The translations under genes were made by a program, and so were the position numbers. A stretch of DNA of 64,000 bases from Portulaca oleracea (taxonomy: Eukaryota; Streptophyta; Magnoliopsida; Caryophyllales; Portulacaceae): the NCBI GenBank assembly GCA_029582165.1, contig CM055871.1, positions 3,355,501 through 3,419,500 on the forward strand, written 5' to 3'. Under the pieces are notes generated by a model. That model saw nothing but the letters and a program-made list of their open reading frames with translations, made no database searches and had not been told where the DNA came from. Positions 32,625 to 43,475 of this stretch are shown here, piece after piece. Each line of letters opens with the position of its first letter. Positions within the stretch are counted from its first letter, which is position 1.

Positions 32625-33252
32625 CAATGGTGAGCATGAGTTTGACTCATATTAATTAAAGGAATTTTGGACGCTAATATATTGAACTTTTGGGGTATTG
32701 GACAATAATACATTGAACTTTAACATTAGACAATAATACACTGTACTTTAGGAGGTATTGGACAATAATGCTCCCGAAAGGATTTTGACGGTGGCTGACT
32801 TGGTGACTATCTTACGTGGCAGGACGACCACGTATTGATCTGGGTGCATTATTGTTCAATACCCCCAAAGTACAGTGTATTATTGTCCAATGTCAAAGTT
32901 CAGTGTATTATTGTCTAATGCCCCAAAAGTTCAATATATTAGCATCCAAAAGCCCTTAACTAAAAGAGTAAGTAGGTCCTACTTAATAATATAATTAATT
33001 CCTCTCAAAAAAGATAATATAATTAATTTGGTTATATTGATAAAACAATGACGTGGATGAGGAGAGAGAAAAAATATGATTAAAATATTAGTGTGTTAAA
33101 CTCTCTCTCAAACTCATCTCGCGAGATTGACGTCGAGATTCTCGCGATAGTCGAGACGAGTCTCATTCTCACCACTGAAATGTCCTATCCGACTTCATTT
33201 CATTCTCATCTCATGTCATGTCAGCAATGAGTCAAATTTAAACTCACCATTG
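32625..33252. mobile_element. Foldback element containing a nested MITE
   Basis: The outer arms are CAATGGTGAGCATGAGTTTG (left, followed by ACTCAT) and the inverse 'atgagtcaaatttaaactca' then 'ccattg' (right). The interior of the right half has a CpG-rich palindromic stretch near 33115-33165 ('tctcgcgagattgacgtcg'). It was split by the MITE at 32661-32960. Confidence 0.55.
32661..32960. mobile_element. 300-bp foldback MITE
   Basis: The arms begin GGAATTTTGGACGCTAATAT and end with the inverse 'atattagcatccaaaagccc'. Each arm of about 150 bp repeats 'attggacaataatac'/'gtattattgtccaat' words two or three times, so the arms are themselves internally repetitive. Confidence 0.8.
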
Positions 33253-33254
33253 TG

Positions 33255-33476
33255 GATGGCCTGAGGGTTAGAGGTTTATCCTCCCCACCAGCGATTTGAT
33301 CCCTGGAGACCACAATTTTCTTGGTGGGAATTGTTGGTGCGGAGGCTCCTTGTGGGTCTCATAGTGGTGTATCCCCTTCCCCATTGGCTTGATAGGTCTA
33401 CTAGTTTTTCCTTAAGATAGGAGATTTAGTAGGTGGCTCGACTCATCAATATAAAAAAATAAAAAATAAAAAAACC
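33255..33476 (+). mobile_element. Possible SINE
   Basis: A B-box-like GATTTGATCCCTGG (about 33293-33306) is followed by a T/G-rich body and an A-rich tail ('aaaaaaataaaaaataaaaa'). No clear A box at the right spacing; one resembling it ('tagctcaagtggcatgaga') lies much further upstream at about 32506. Uncertain. Confidence 0.35.
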
Positions 33477-33627
33477 TTGACTAGTCGTGTGATCCCTCCT
33501 TCCCCGTTATAAATATTATTCACTACTCACTAGTTGCATCTTCCATCCTTCAATTCCCATTATAATTGTCATGTAATCAACATTATATGGTATTTAATGT
33601 TTTTCTTTGATTGATAAGTTTAGATAA

Positions 33628-33950
33628 ATTGTATATAAGCACTTCAGGTTTATGACATTTACAAATTTGATCTTGACATTTTTAAGTTAATATTTACCCA
33701 CTCTAAATTTCTAACCATTTTCATTTAGCAACGTTTCCGGTGAATATAACAACTTTTCCGGTGAACGTGTGATATGATTTGTGATGAAATTTGTTTGCTG
33801 AAATAACTGGTAATTTTAGCAAATAAATTTCATTGGAAAAGTACCTAAATGAAATGGTTCAAAATCTTAGAGTCGATAAATATTAACTCAAAGACATTAA
33901 AGTTGAATTTATTAACGTAATGAACCTAAAGTGGGGTATATTCAAATTTT
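33628..33950. mobile_element. Diverged foldback element
   Basis: The left arm 'aaattgtatataagcacttc' then 'aggtttatgacattt' pairs imperfectly with the right arm 'aacgtaatgaacctaaagtg' then 'gggtatattcaaattt'. The centre has two 'tttccggtgaa' words. Non-coding. Confidence 0.55.
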
Positions 33951-34391
33951 CCGATAATATCATACCTAAGATTTTATCAAAGAATTACCAAATTATACTT
34001 TTTTTTATAGTATTTTTCGCTATGAATATGATGATAGTACTTTTGTATAATAAAACAATATATACATTGAGATATTAATAGTTAAATCTTTTAAAATTTG
34101 ACCTTTTTTTTTTAACTCGGGTAAACAAGAACCAACAAGAACTTAGGGGACCCTTCTATCAAGACATCTCCCAAGTTATCTATATGAATAATAAAAGAAA
34201 AATTCACCGCTAGGCTACATATCCAAAGACTGGCAGATATCAAGATGTCAGATAAAATGGGTTGAAGCTAGGAGTACCATATCAGTATACCAACACATCA
34301 TGGGGGGAAACCTAACGTACCTGACGTACATAGGCCGCCAACTCCCATTCATTCATTCATTTATTCATTTATTCATTTATATTAGTTAATA

Positions 34392-34425
34392 CTAGTCTTG
34401 AGCGCGTGTCATGTACGGATATATT
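34392..34425 (-). mobile_element. Possible Helitron 3' terminus (minus strand)
   Basis: On the minus strand 'ccgtacatgacacgcgctca' is followed by AGACTAG and T: an imperfect hairpin then CTAG|T. The other end was not found. A (CATT)n-like run lies just beside it at 34347-34380. Confidence 0.35.
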
Positions 34426-34849
34426 AAAAAATATTGATTTTATAATTAAAAATAAATTATAATATAAATATATATATATACACATAGATACATATAAATA
34501 TACATTTTAATTATAAGGAAAAAGATTAGATAAATGACAATTTAATTAAGAAATATGTATGTATATACCAATTTAAACGGAAATTATAAAATGACATTAT
34601 GAATTCAATATACATATACGTACCAATATTAATACAAACATTTACATATCAATATTAAAACAAACAATAAATAGCACTATGCCTCATTGCCTAATCTACG
34701 AAAAATAAAAATATCGCAACGTATATGATATTATTAAATGAAAGAGAGTATTATTGTGTTCCATAATAATAAGCTATTCGATGAAAATACATAAAATACA
34801 TAATAAGTTGTTTGAATGAAAAAATTATATATGTACATACCAATATAAT

Positions 34850-35575
34850 AAGTCATTCAAATGAAAATAATTATTGATATTTGTACTAAAATAATTTACT
34901 TCAAAATTTATTTATTTTCCAATTGGTTGGAGTCCTTACAATTAATCTCCTTTGTCCATTTTGTGAGATCCAAAAATGATACTATATATTAATATTATAT
35001 ATATATAGATAGATTTTTATCATCATCATCATCAATATTATTATTAGTATGGATAACACCTAAATTAATGATATTTACAACAAAATAATTTAATTTAGTA
35101 TTTATTTACTTTTTGATTGGTCAAAATCCTACAAGTGATTTCTTTTCTCCATTATGTGGGACCCACAAAATTTACGATTAACATTATATAGATATAGATA
35201 TATACACATAGCTTATTATTATTATTATTATTATTGTTATTATTATTGTTATTATTATAGATAACACCAAAATAGTTACTAATATTTGCACTAAAATAAT
35301 TTAATTTAGTATTTATGTACTTTGTGATTGGTCAGAACCCTACAATCAATCTCATTTCTCTATTTTGCGGAACTCACAAACTTTACTATTATATTATATA
35401 TATATTATTATTATAGATAACACCAAAATAATTACTAATATTTGCACCAAAATAATTTTAATTTAGTATGTATCTGCTTTGTGATTGGTTAGAATCCTTA
35501 CAATCAATCTCCTTTTTCCATTTTGTGGGACCCACAAACTTTACTATTAATATTATATATATTATCAGTATTGCA
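34850..35575. repeat. Four diverged units of an AT-rich repeat
   Basis: A module of about 140-200 bp recurs four times. Each has 'atttgcactaaaataattta', then 'gattggtcagaatcctacaa', then 'ccattttgtgggacccacaa', then a TA/ATT microsatellite. The key blocks fall near 34919, 35112, 35323 and 35480. The GTGGGACCCAC palindrome is present in units 2 and 4. Non-coding. Confidence 0.75.
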
Positions 35576-36346
35576 TTCGTACCTATTTTTTATTGTCATA
35601 TTAATCAACTGTTAGGACACTAAAATTTTTAGATACTAGAGTGCAAATTAGACAAAGGACAATGATACACATCTTGAGTCAAGATGGTTAATAACCATCT
35701 TGAATTGTCTATATTTTACATTTTGTTAAAATATTTTCTCTAATAATTATGTATATTTATAAACTACAAGAGTATAATATTTATTAGCTACTATCTTGCA
35801 TCAACATGTTTATCATTTTGTTTAGACAAGTATACAAAAATGTCCCTTCCAATAATTTTGTTTAATTCTCCCCTCTTAAACTTAATTTCCTCTCCTATAT
35901 GTTGGTGGTAATTGATGGATAAAATGTGTAGATTAGTTAGCGAAATCGTAAAACAAATAAAGTAAACAAACAAACAAAATGGTTAATCTGACAGATTAAG
36001 AAATATGGTTTTGCTAAACGTCGTCCTGGGAGCGATGGTTAAGGGGAATCTTATCCACTTTTTTATTATATAAATCCTATGTATATATCATAAAAGATTA
36101 TCTTTTCAATATAATATACTTATTATCTAATTAAATCTAACCAAATCTATCATTACCTAATAAATATTTTATAATTATCTTCATAATTGTCAAATTGGAA
36201 ATAATATATAAATCTAAAATATAATTTGTCACTAAAAAATAGATATTATAGAACACAAAGTACCTAAAAATATTTTTCAATAATATAATTCTCTAAAAAT
36301 AGATATCGCAAAACAGAGAGTAACTTTCTTTAGTCGTTTCTTTAAT
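35576..36346. other. AT-rich intergenic DNA
   Basis: No gene or defined element is recognised. Confidence 0.4.
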
Positions 36347-36480
36347 TAATTTATGTTATATATAAAGAAAAAGGGTCTTATGGTACGCAAATTTTAATTT
36401 GCCTTTTTTACCCTTCTCTTACTAAAATATATAGGGATAAAATTGTCATAACAATTATTATTTTATTTAATTTTTTAAAA
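36347..36480 (+). mobile_element. Helitron-like 5' segment, copy 1
   Basis: 'ttatgttatatataaagaaa' then 'agggtcttatggtacgcaaa' matches 37786-37900 closely but has TTTATG where that copy has TCTATG. No 3' end was found. Confidence 0.4.
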
Positions 36481-36936
36481 TGAAAATCTTCCACACCCTC
36501 CCTCCCATTAACCACCCCAATCACGTCTTTCACTCCTTTGCACTCTCCCATGACTTTAGATTAATTCTCTTGAATTATTTAATTTACTTAATCTTTTTCT
36601 ATGAAATTAAGCAATATAATCATGAGTTAGTTATTTATGATTAGTTTATTTTTTGCAACAAGTAGTAACCTCAACAATTTCTCCCATTCTCTGTCTACTT
36701 CTCTCAAATATTTATAGGGAACATTAAGTAGGATTTTGGAAAAAAAAAATTGCTACTTCACTAACTAATTTTTTTTCATAAGTTTTATGGTCAAATAATA
36801 AATTCTATATAAAATATTTTCATCCATTAAACTCAACAAACACATGAAAATAATTTAACAAGTGAATGCTTTCTAAAAATAATCAAACTTTTAAATGAAG
36901 AGAATGGTGGGGTGAGGCCCAAAGCTAAAGGATTAT

Positions 36937-37184
36937 TCACTCCGTTCTATATTAATTATCATCTTTGAAAATTATGTCGTCAAATTTAAAAAAATTTTGA
37001 CCATAAATTTCCTAATATATACAATGATTTGTTGTATAGAATTACTACCATTAGATTTGTAACAAAAATATTATCATAAAAGTTTATTATTACATAATGA
37101 AATATTATATAAAAAAAACTATCAATCGAAGAGTGACATCGGATATTAGTCAACTAAATGAAAATTAATAAGAAACAGTGGAAA
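36937..37184. mobile_element. Degenerate Stowaway-like MITE
   Basis: Starts 'cactccgttctatattaatt' and shares 'cattagatttgtaacaaaa' and 'atcaatcgaagagtgacatc' with the copies at 17182 and 39887. The right end is eroded. Confidence 0.6.
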
Positions 37185-37654
37185 TATTAATGTTGGATGT
37201 GAAAATCAAAATAATATATATTACAGTATTATTATTAATTTTATTTTTCCATTTATATGTTGGCTACAATATCATATGAAAAGTAAATTTTCAAAGTTTA
37301 AGTAATCAATAGTATGTATAAAATTATAGGTACATCTTTTTTTTAAAAAACTTTTTTTGAAAGGTACATTAGATTTTAAAAGTCACATTATCAATTGTGA
37401 ATTAAAAGAATAAAACAATGTTTTTATTTTTATTAAAAAAAAAACAAGTTTTGATTCAAACGCATTGCGCGTATCGATTTTTAAATTTATTTATTTTTTG
37501 CGTGTATATATACACACACAAAAATAAATATAACAATCGATGCATACAATGTGTGCGAATCAAAGCTTGTTTCCCTAATGACAAATAAAAAGGGATGGAG
37601 TGAATGGCTTGTTAGTTCTTGTTGGTGAAAATAATGTATTGGAAATCAATATAT

Positions 37655-37783
37655 ATTACATGCACCCCGAACATGTGCTCCAGATATTTGCGAGTGAACA
37701 ACCATAGTAATTAGAGTGAACAGTCATAATAATCATAGTGAACAATGGTAAAATCTAGAGCATATGCTCTGAGTGCACCTAAT
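37655..37783. mobile_element. 129-bp foldback
   Basis: The left arm 'catgcaccccgaacatgtgc' then 'tccagatatt' is mirrored by the right arm 'aaatctagagcatatgctct' then 'gagtgcacc'. The centre repeats 'agtgaacaaccata'-like words three times. Confidence 0.6.
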
Positions 37784-37785
37784 CT

Positions 37786-37960
37786 ATGTTATATATAAAG
37801 AGAGAAGGTTTTATGATACGCAAATTTCAGTTTACCAAATTTACCCTTCCTATTACTTTAATCTAAAGGTCAAATTTGTCATTTCATATTTCAATGGACC
37901 CATTTACCCCTATCAAATTATGCGGTGACTATCATACAAAGGGCAGTTTCATCTATAAAA
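37786..37960 (+). mobile_element. Helitron-like 5' segment, copy 2
   Basis: TCTATGTTATATATAAAGAG directly follows an A, as in A|TC Helitron insertions. It shares its following ~100 bp with 36347-36480 ('tacgcaaatttcagtttacc' and 'tttacccttc'). Confidence 0.4.
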
Positions 37961-38125
37961 AAATACAGTTATTTTTTTTTTAATATTTGCACGTCACCCC
38001 TCACCTTCCCTCTTGCTTTTACAAACTGAATAAACAAAAACCTCTTATTATTGAAGTAAAAATGCAATTAATTAATAATAATTAAACTGTACGTGTTGAA
38101 TATTTTTAAAGAAAAAATTAGAATA

Positions 38126-38162
<37 letters not shown>
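38126..38162. repeat. (AAT)n microsatellite
   Basis: About 12 uninterrupted AAT/ATA units. Confidence 0.95.
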
Positions 38163-38182
38163 TTTTTTGGTCGGTAGGAGCC

Positions 38183-38381
38183 TTGGCCCTGTTCTTTGGT
38201 TAGATTGGATATAACTTTTTCAATTTATCCTAACTTATCCAAACCTATCACAATTCACCAAAAAAATTCACTCTAAAAACACAATTCCCCAAAAAAGCAT
38301 CCTAACTTATCCCATTTTATCGTAACTTATCGTAACTTATCCATCAAACCTAAAAATAACATATCCAAAGAACAAGACCAA
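38183..38381. mobile_element. Pyrimidine-rich MITE (199 bp)
   Basis: TIRs TTGGCCCTGTTCTTTGGTTA and the inverse 'ccaaagaacaagaccaa'. The interior is 'aacttatccaaacctatcac'-type repeats. Same end consensus as 4475-4689. Confidence 0.7.
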
Positions 38382-38488
38382 AGTAATATAATAACTATTA
38401 TGACCATGTTATTCTTCTTATATCTAAAAGAATTATAGAAATATAAAAAAAATTATAACACCTCCACTCCACGTCATTATATGAGCAT

Positions 38489-38728
38489 TTAGGGCCATGT
38501 TCCCTAGTTTTGTAGGATCAAGTTAGATTTGGTAAGATAAAGAAAGAAACGAAAATGTAAGGATAAAATTTGTGGTAGATAAGTTAGTGGTGGAGTAATG
38601 TATTTGTTACTAAAATTTTGACTTTGAATTGCTTTGAGTTTTCTTTATGAATCGTGTAAGGTAAGCTAAGGTAAATTAAGCTTAAGCAATGATAAATGTA
38701 ACCTAGCACTTTAAAGAATAGGGTCTAA
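38489..38728. mobile_element. Related MITE, opposite internal polarity
   Basis: Left end 'tagggccatgttccctag', right end 'aaagaatagggtcta'. The interior has 'ggtaagctaaggtaaatta' (purine-rich), the complement type of the neighbouring copy. Confidence 0.55.
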
Positions 38729-39886
38729 ATCAACTCCTGTCACCATCATACTTCTTCTTTTCATCTAAATACAACCCAAGTCTCCATCATACACTGGTTT
38801 TTTTTGTTCAGTTTAATTAATTAGTCCCCCTTTCCACAAATAAGCGTCTTTTGAGTTTTTCAAGATTCATCATTATTTAGTAAATTCTCACATGATAACT
38901 TATCAAATAATATAATTTTATATTTTAATAATAGTATTTAAGAAGGATAATTTATCAATAATGCTTATATCTTACTTGCATGCGGTGTTCACGTTAATAG
39001 CTTCTCCCAATATCTTACATTTATATATTAAAGTTTTGATTCGCACGTAAAATATGCAAGGATTTAGTACAATATATGTTGTGTTTTTTTTCATTTTATT
39101 TATCGTCTCTATTTCAATTCGGTAAAACTTTGATATATGAATATTAATTTATACATTTATATGATAATCTAAACATGAAACTACTACTACTCATTAAGTT
39201 TTAAAAAAATACTATTCAATAACTATAATGTTTTGTCATTTTTGATAAATTATAATCTGTCAGTTATGATGGTTATATTTTTCAATATTTTTTTTAACCT
39301 TAAACTTTTTAAAAGTTATATTTTTCATTATTTTAAATTAATAGGTTAAGAAAAATACTGAAAATATAACTATCATAAATGACAAATTATATTTTATCAA
39401 AAAAGATAAAATATTATAGTCATAGAATAGTATTTTTTTTATAACCTAGTTCATGTTTGTAATTTCATGTTTAGATTATCATACACATATATAAATTAAT
39501 AGTCATATAATCGAAAAGATTAATAGTCATATATTAAAGTTTTATTAATTTAAAATAAAATATATATTTTATTAAATCCTTGCACATTTTACCTGAATCA
39601 ACACTTTTGGTATTAAAACGGGAGCCGTCGTTTGTGACCGTAATCGCTCGTGTTCCATGTGCAGTACATATCCATCGTCTTTATTTCCTGGGCCCATACT
39701 TTGCCAATAATCAAATTCAATGATTGGGATATTTTAGGGATAATTTTTTTTTTTTTTTTGGGGATGAGAGGCAGGTTGCATTGTAAATGAGACGTGTTTG
39801 ACCAAGGATGAATTATGACGTGAGAGATTACGAAATTTATTTTGGGTAATGCATGATAATATTAAGATAAGAAAATAATGAAATTA
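38729..39886. other. AT-rich intergenic DNA
   Basis: No gene is seen. Imperfect inverted words occur around 39215-39445 ('aatgttttgtcatttttgat' with 'tatcaaaaaagataaaatat'), suggesting another eroded foldback. Confidence 0.4.
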
Positions 39887-40143
39887 CTCCCTCCATTTCA
39901 TATTAACTGTTATTTTTGGAAATAGTGCAGTCAAATTTAAAAAATTTTAACCATAAATTTCTTAATATATACAATGAGTTGTTATATAAAATTACGACCA
40001 TTAGATTTGTAACGAAAAATACTATCATAGAAGTATAATATTGCAATTGTTAATAACATATTATGTAACAAGTAATCAATCAAAGAGTGACATTGGAGAT
40101 CGTGAAAGTCAAAATTATGACAATTAATATGGAACGGAGGGAG
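39887..40143. mobile_element. Stowaway-like MITE (257 bp)
   Basis: CTCCCTCCATTTCATATTAA and the inverse ending GGAACGGAGGGAG, flanked by TA. Highly similar to 17182-17439 throughout. A further partial copy of a related element ('tctctccattcctcaatatc') follows at 40160-40264 and is cut off by the retrotransposon array. Confidence 0.88.
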
Positions 40144-42029
40144 TATAATCTAATTAGGTACTCTCTCCATTCCTCAATATCTGTCACTTTCATCAATTTT
40201 CTATTTTTCACAATATCTGTCAGTTTACAATTCCAATGTAACATTAATGACATTTTTTTCAAATTTTCTAGTGTTGCACAGAGGCAAGAAAACCTTCAAG
40301 CTTCAGAGAGAAAGGTTTTGGGTAAATATGTCAAGATTCTTGAATTAGGAAAATCAGTACCAGGGATGCATGAATGATTGGCAAAAGTTGTTTGGGATAT
40401 GCAAGGCGTAAGCTGATGAAATGGGTCGAATAGTAACTTGTATTTAAGCTAAATCTTGAATATGAACTGTAGATGTTGTTGAGAATGATGATTATTTCGG
40501 GAGGAGAAAAGATGATCAAATAAGAAATACAATAGAATAGGTGTAGTCGATCACCACTGGATGTACGAGTAGATTATTGTTAGAATAAAGACACTTATCC
40601 AAAAGGAAATTGAGAAAAAAAAGAGCCAATAAAGTGTGGGCATAACATTAAGGAGCTAAAATGATTGGTCGATACGATGACAAGTTCTCCTAAAAATTCT
40701 TGAGAATGGGAAATGATTAGAATTGTGAAGTTGATTGCTATCTTCTGACGATGAAAAGTGAATTTGGGAGGGGAATGTACAATATGAGTGGGAGGTGAAG
40801 CTTGATTTAAATAATAAACTCGAGGTATGATAGCCCTACCGAGGAGGGTTGAAACTTACAATGGTTGTTCATCAAAGGAGAAGGCTAGGGGGATTCTGAT
40901 ACATGTGTATGGTTAAACGAGATCAGAACTTCTAAAACCTCATAATTTTGTTGGACGTCTCTAAGATACCCGTATACATAACGAGTTTTTCCTTCAATCT
41001 GCATTTCCCTCTTAGTCTCGCTCTTAATTACAAATCCCTTACTCCCAATATGAACCTCCTCATTCATTATGACTCTATTGCCTCCCTTTTTGTTTCCTCC
41101 CTGACCTAGTTCCTGATACAGGGTTAGGGATGACTATTATTAACTCCTCAACCGGGCCTAAATCTCTGTATTCGTGCTAAAGCCCCCATTATGGGTACCG
41201 TGTCCTTGAAGTCCTTGTTTACCTCATTGACCACTATTATTAGGTTCTTCACACCATTTAAACAATTCAGATAAATATAAAGAGTACTTCTTCCTCTTAT
41301 CACTTCAAGCTGGCTTTCCTTGAAGCCTCATTCATGGGCTCTCCCTATGGTGAAGAATTCATTGAGCTTTGCAACATGCTACATTATTACAGCAAAATAT
41401 ATTTTTATCTCGCATAACTTATTGCCACCACCTTTTTTTTTTTTCTATAACTCGTTTCCTAACAACTTTGATTTTAACAACGATTGTATCCTCGTAAGGT
41501 TCTCATTGCTTTGCTCGATTATACGCCCACATACATGCATCTCATAATAGGCAACCTCAAATAAAGTTCTCATAACCCCTGTAACAAAATCGACCCTATT
41601 GCCGCACAAGGCCATCATAGGTATATATAGAGAGAGATTAGAAGCTCAACATATGATACTGGTGCAGCTATTCAAGCGTTCTTAGAAAACAAGAATCTCC
41701 CGCAATTCGTTCTATAACATTCTTTTTCCACTCCTTAACCATAATATAACGCGATAAAAGGGACGAGCTCTACTATTCTTGGATTACATGCAGTGCCCCC
41801 TTTTCCCAACAAATCATAGGGAAGCACCAAAAACAACATAACTAACTAGCTACAAGGGTGACTTCCAAACATACGAGTTGACTAATCGCACCCCAACAAC
41901 ATAATCGTCTTGCTAAGGTAGGTTAGCTTCCTAGCTATCTCTGCACAAAAGTTAGTGTAAAAGGGTAGGTTCCTTAAACTTGTGAATTCGACCCCTCTTG
42001 GTTACTTGCTTCTTCCACGAGATGGAGCC

Positions 42030-42759
42030 TCAAAGGGCCAGGTATTCTGCGTTGAATATGGCATGGATCTTGGGCCTCAAGATGGTCCAATCGAAGTCGT
42101 TCTCCACCGGAACGGCAGGTGTAGATGTTCCCATTTCATGGTCCTTGACTTTCTTTGGTCCTGAGCGTACCTCATCTTGATCCAGATCCATGCTAGGATC
42201 TTCTTCTTCTCCGGCTACGCAGGCGTGGCGTGGTCTCCCCATGTGAAGATACATTCGGAACAATTGGTCGTCCCGTGATGAGTGGTGAGAAATGTAAACG
42301 AACTTCGTCCGCCGGTAGAGAAAACACGCGCGATGGCGCTATTCCTGCGTTGGAAGGCGCTGGTAGTCCTAGCATTTCACGGAGATAGGGTCCTAGTTTG
42401 CTAACATAGAGAGTTAGTGACTGTGCAGTTTGAGTGACCATTGCTTCCATATCTATCTGGTTCCAAGCCCCGACATAGTGGAGGCACCGTGCATGGCGAC
42501 CTGGTTCTCCTAGGAGGAGCAATTGGCGGTACCTGTCCCTGATATCATCCCACGGGCTCTCGTGGGGAAGAGTTGCTAGAAGGCATCGGGCTCGGCAAAT
42601 GTAAATGCGTGATATTCGGATTTTGGGGTTCGCAGCGCAGTGCGCGTCTAGAACGTCTTGTAGAGCCTTGAGTTGAACTTGAACGTTAGTAGCAGGGTCC
42701 ATGAACATCGCAAACGGATTTGGGAGGGGATTGCATCGGCATCCAACTATACTATACAT
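42030..42759 (-). pseudogene. Gag-like ORF, left copy
   Basis: The minus-strand peptide begins MYSIVGCRCNPLPNPFAMFM and contains CRARCLLATLPHESPWDDIR, NQIDMEAMVTQTAQSLTLYV and ADEVRLHFSPLITGRPIVPN, then changes frame near 42200 to an acidic SMDLDQDEVRSGPKKVK segment. It lies about 700 bases after the PBS, where gag is expected, but no zinc knuckle or certain Gag motif is visible, so the name rests on position. The same text occurs at 51541-52321 with small indels that shift the frame. Confidence 0.5.
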
Positions 42760-43457
42760 AGGGTATAACGCAAGGCTTTGAAATTCTTATTATAGCCAAA
42801 AAGAGCTTGTCAATGTAAATAATAAAAACAAACTTATGACGAGGTTCGAGACTCAACCAAGTTAACCGCTTATGAGCTACCAAAGAAGCTCTCATTTTAA
42901 CTTTTAAACTGGCCCTGGGCTTAACAATTTCTTAATTATGCAAATTACACCATCTTTCGGGCTCCTTTAAAGGTTTAACCCATACTAATATTTAGGACTC
43001 ATTTCATCCTACACTAATCCCACTAGGGACTTTCTTTATAATCTTTTTGTTGACTCTCAAAGACTCTTGAGAAGATACTCTGACATACTTCGTGATTTCC
43101 CAACATATTCATAACTTTACTTGTATAGGCTACTAGGCTCAACTCAAGTTCACCTAGTTTTCTTCCCTTTAAAAATTTTAACTAAAGCTTTCTAAAATCC
43201 TGGGAAAAATTCGGCAGCACTTCCCCTATAAATAGAGCTATCCCAAATTTACATAATCTTGAAAACCTGCAAGGAAGAGCAACTTACATACTACACCAAC
43301 ATTTATAGCTGCATGCTCCTCAACAATTCCCAACATAATCATCACTTATCATACCAACCATGGAGATACTCATTCTCACATGCCTAACTTTCTCCTTAAA
43401 CCATAACACAAAATCAATGTCTTAGAGAATTCTATAATCCCAAATTCTAATTAACTT

Positions 43458-43471
43458 CTGCTCTGATACCA
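43458..43471 (-). other. Primer-binding site, left copy
   Basis: Minus TGGTATCAGAGCAG, 4 bases after the LTR end. It is the tRNA-iMet type. It marks the true LTR boundary inside the 6.8-kb repeat. Confidence 0.85.
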
Positions 43472-43475
43472 CAAC

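Larger units (their letters stand above)
40265..43471 (-). repeat. Second, truncated internal region (PBS plus gag-like)
   Basis: Matches 49825-53030. It begins on the minus strand at the PBS and ends abruptly at 40265 against MITE sequence. The minus strand has decayed frames (for example 40885-41067 beginning MNEEVHIGSKGFVIKSETKR) without clear domains. Confidence 0.8.

Noticed and set aside
34850..35575. CRISPR-like array
   Set aside because: The units are long, diverged and without spacers, and the DNA is a plant nuclear genome.
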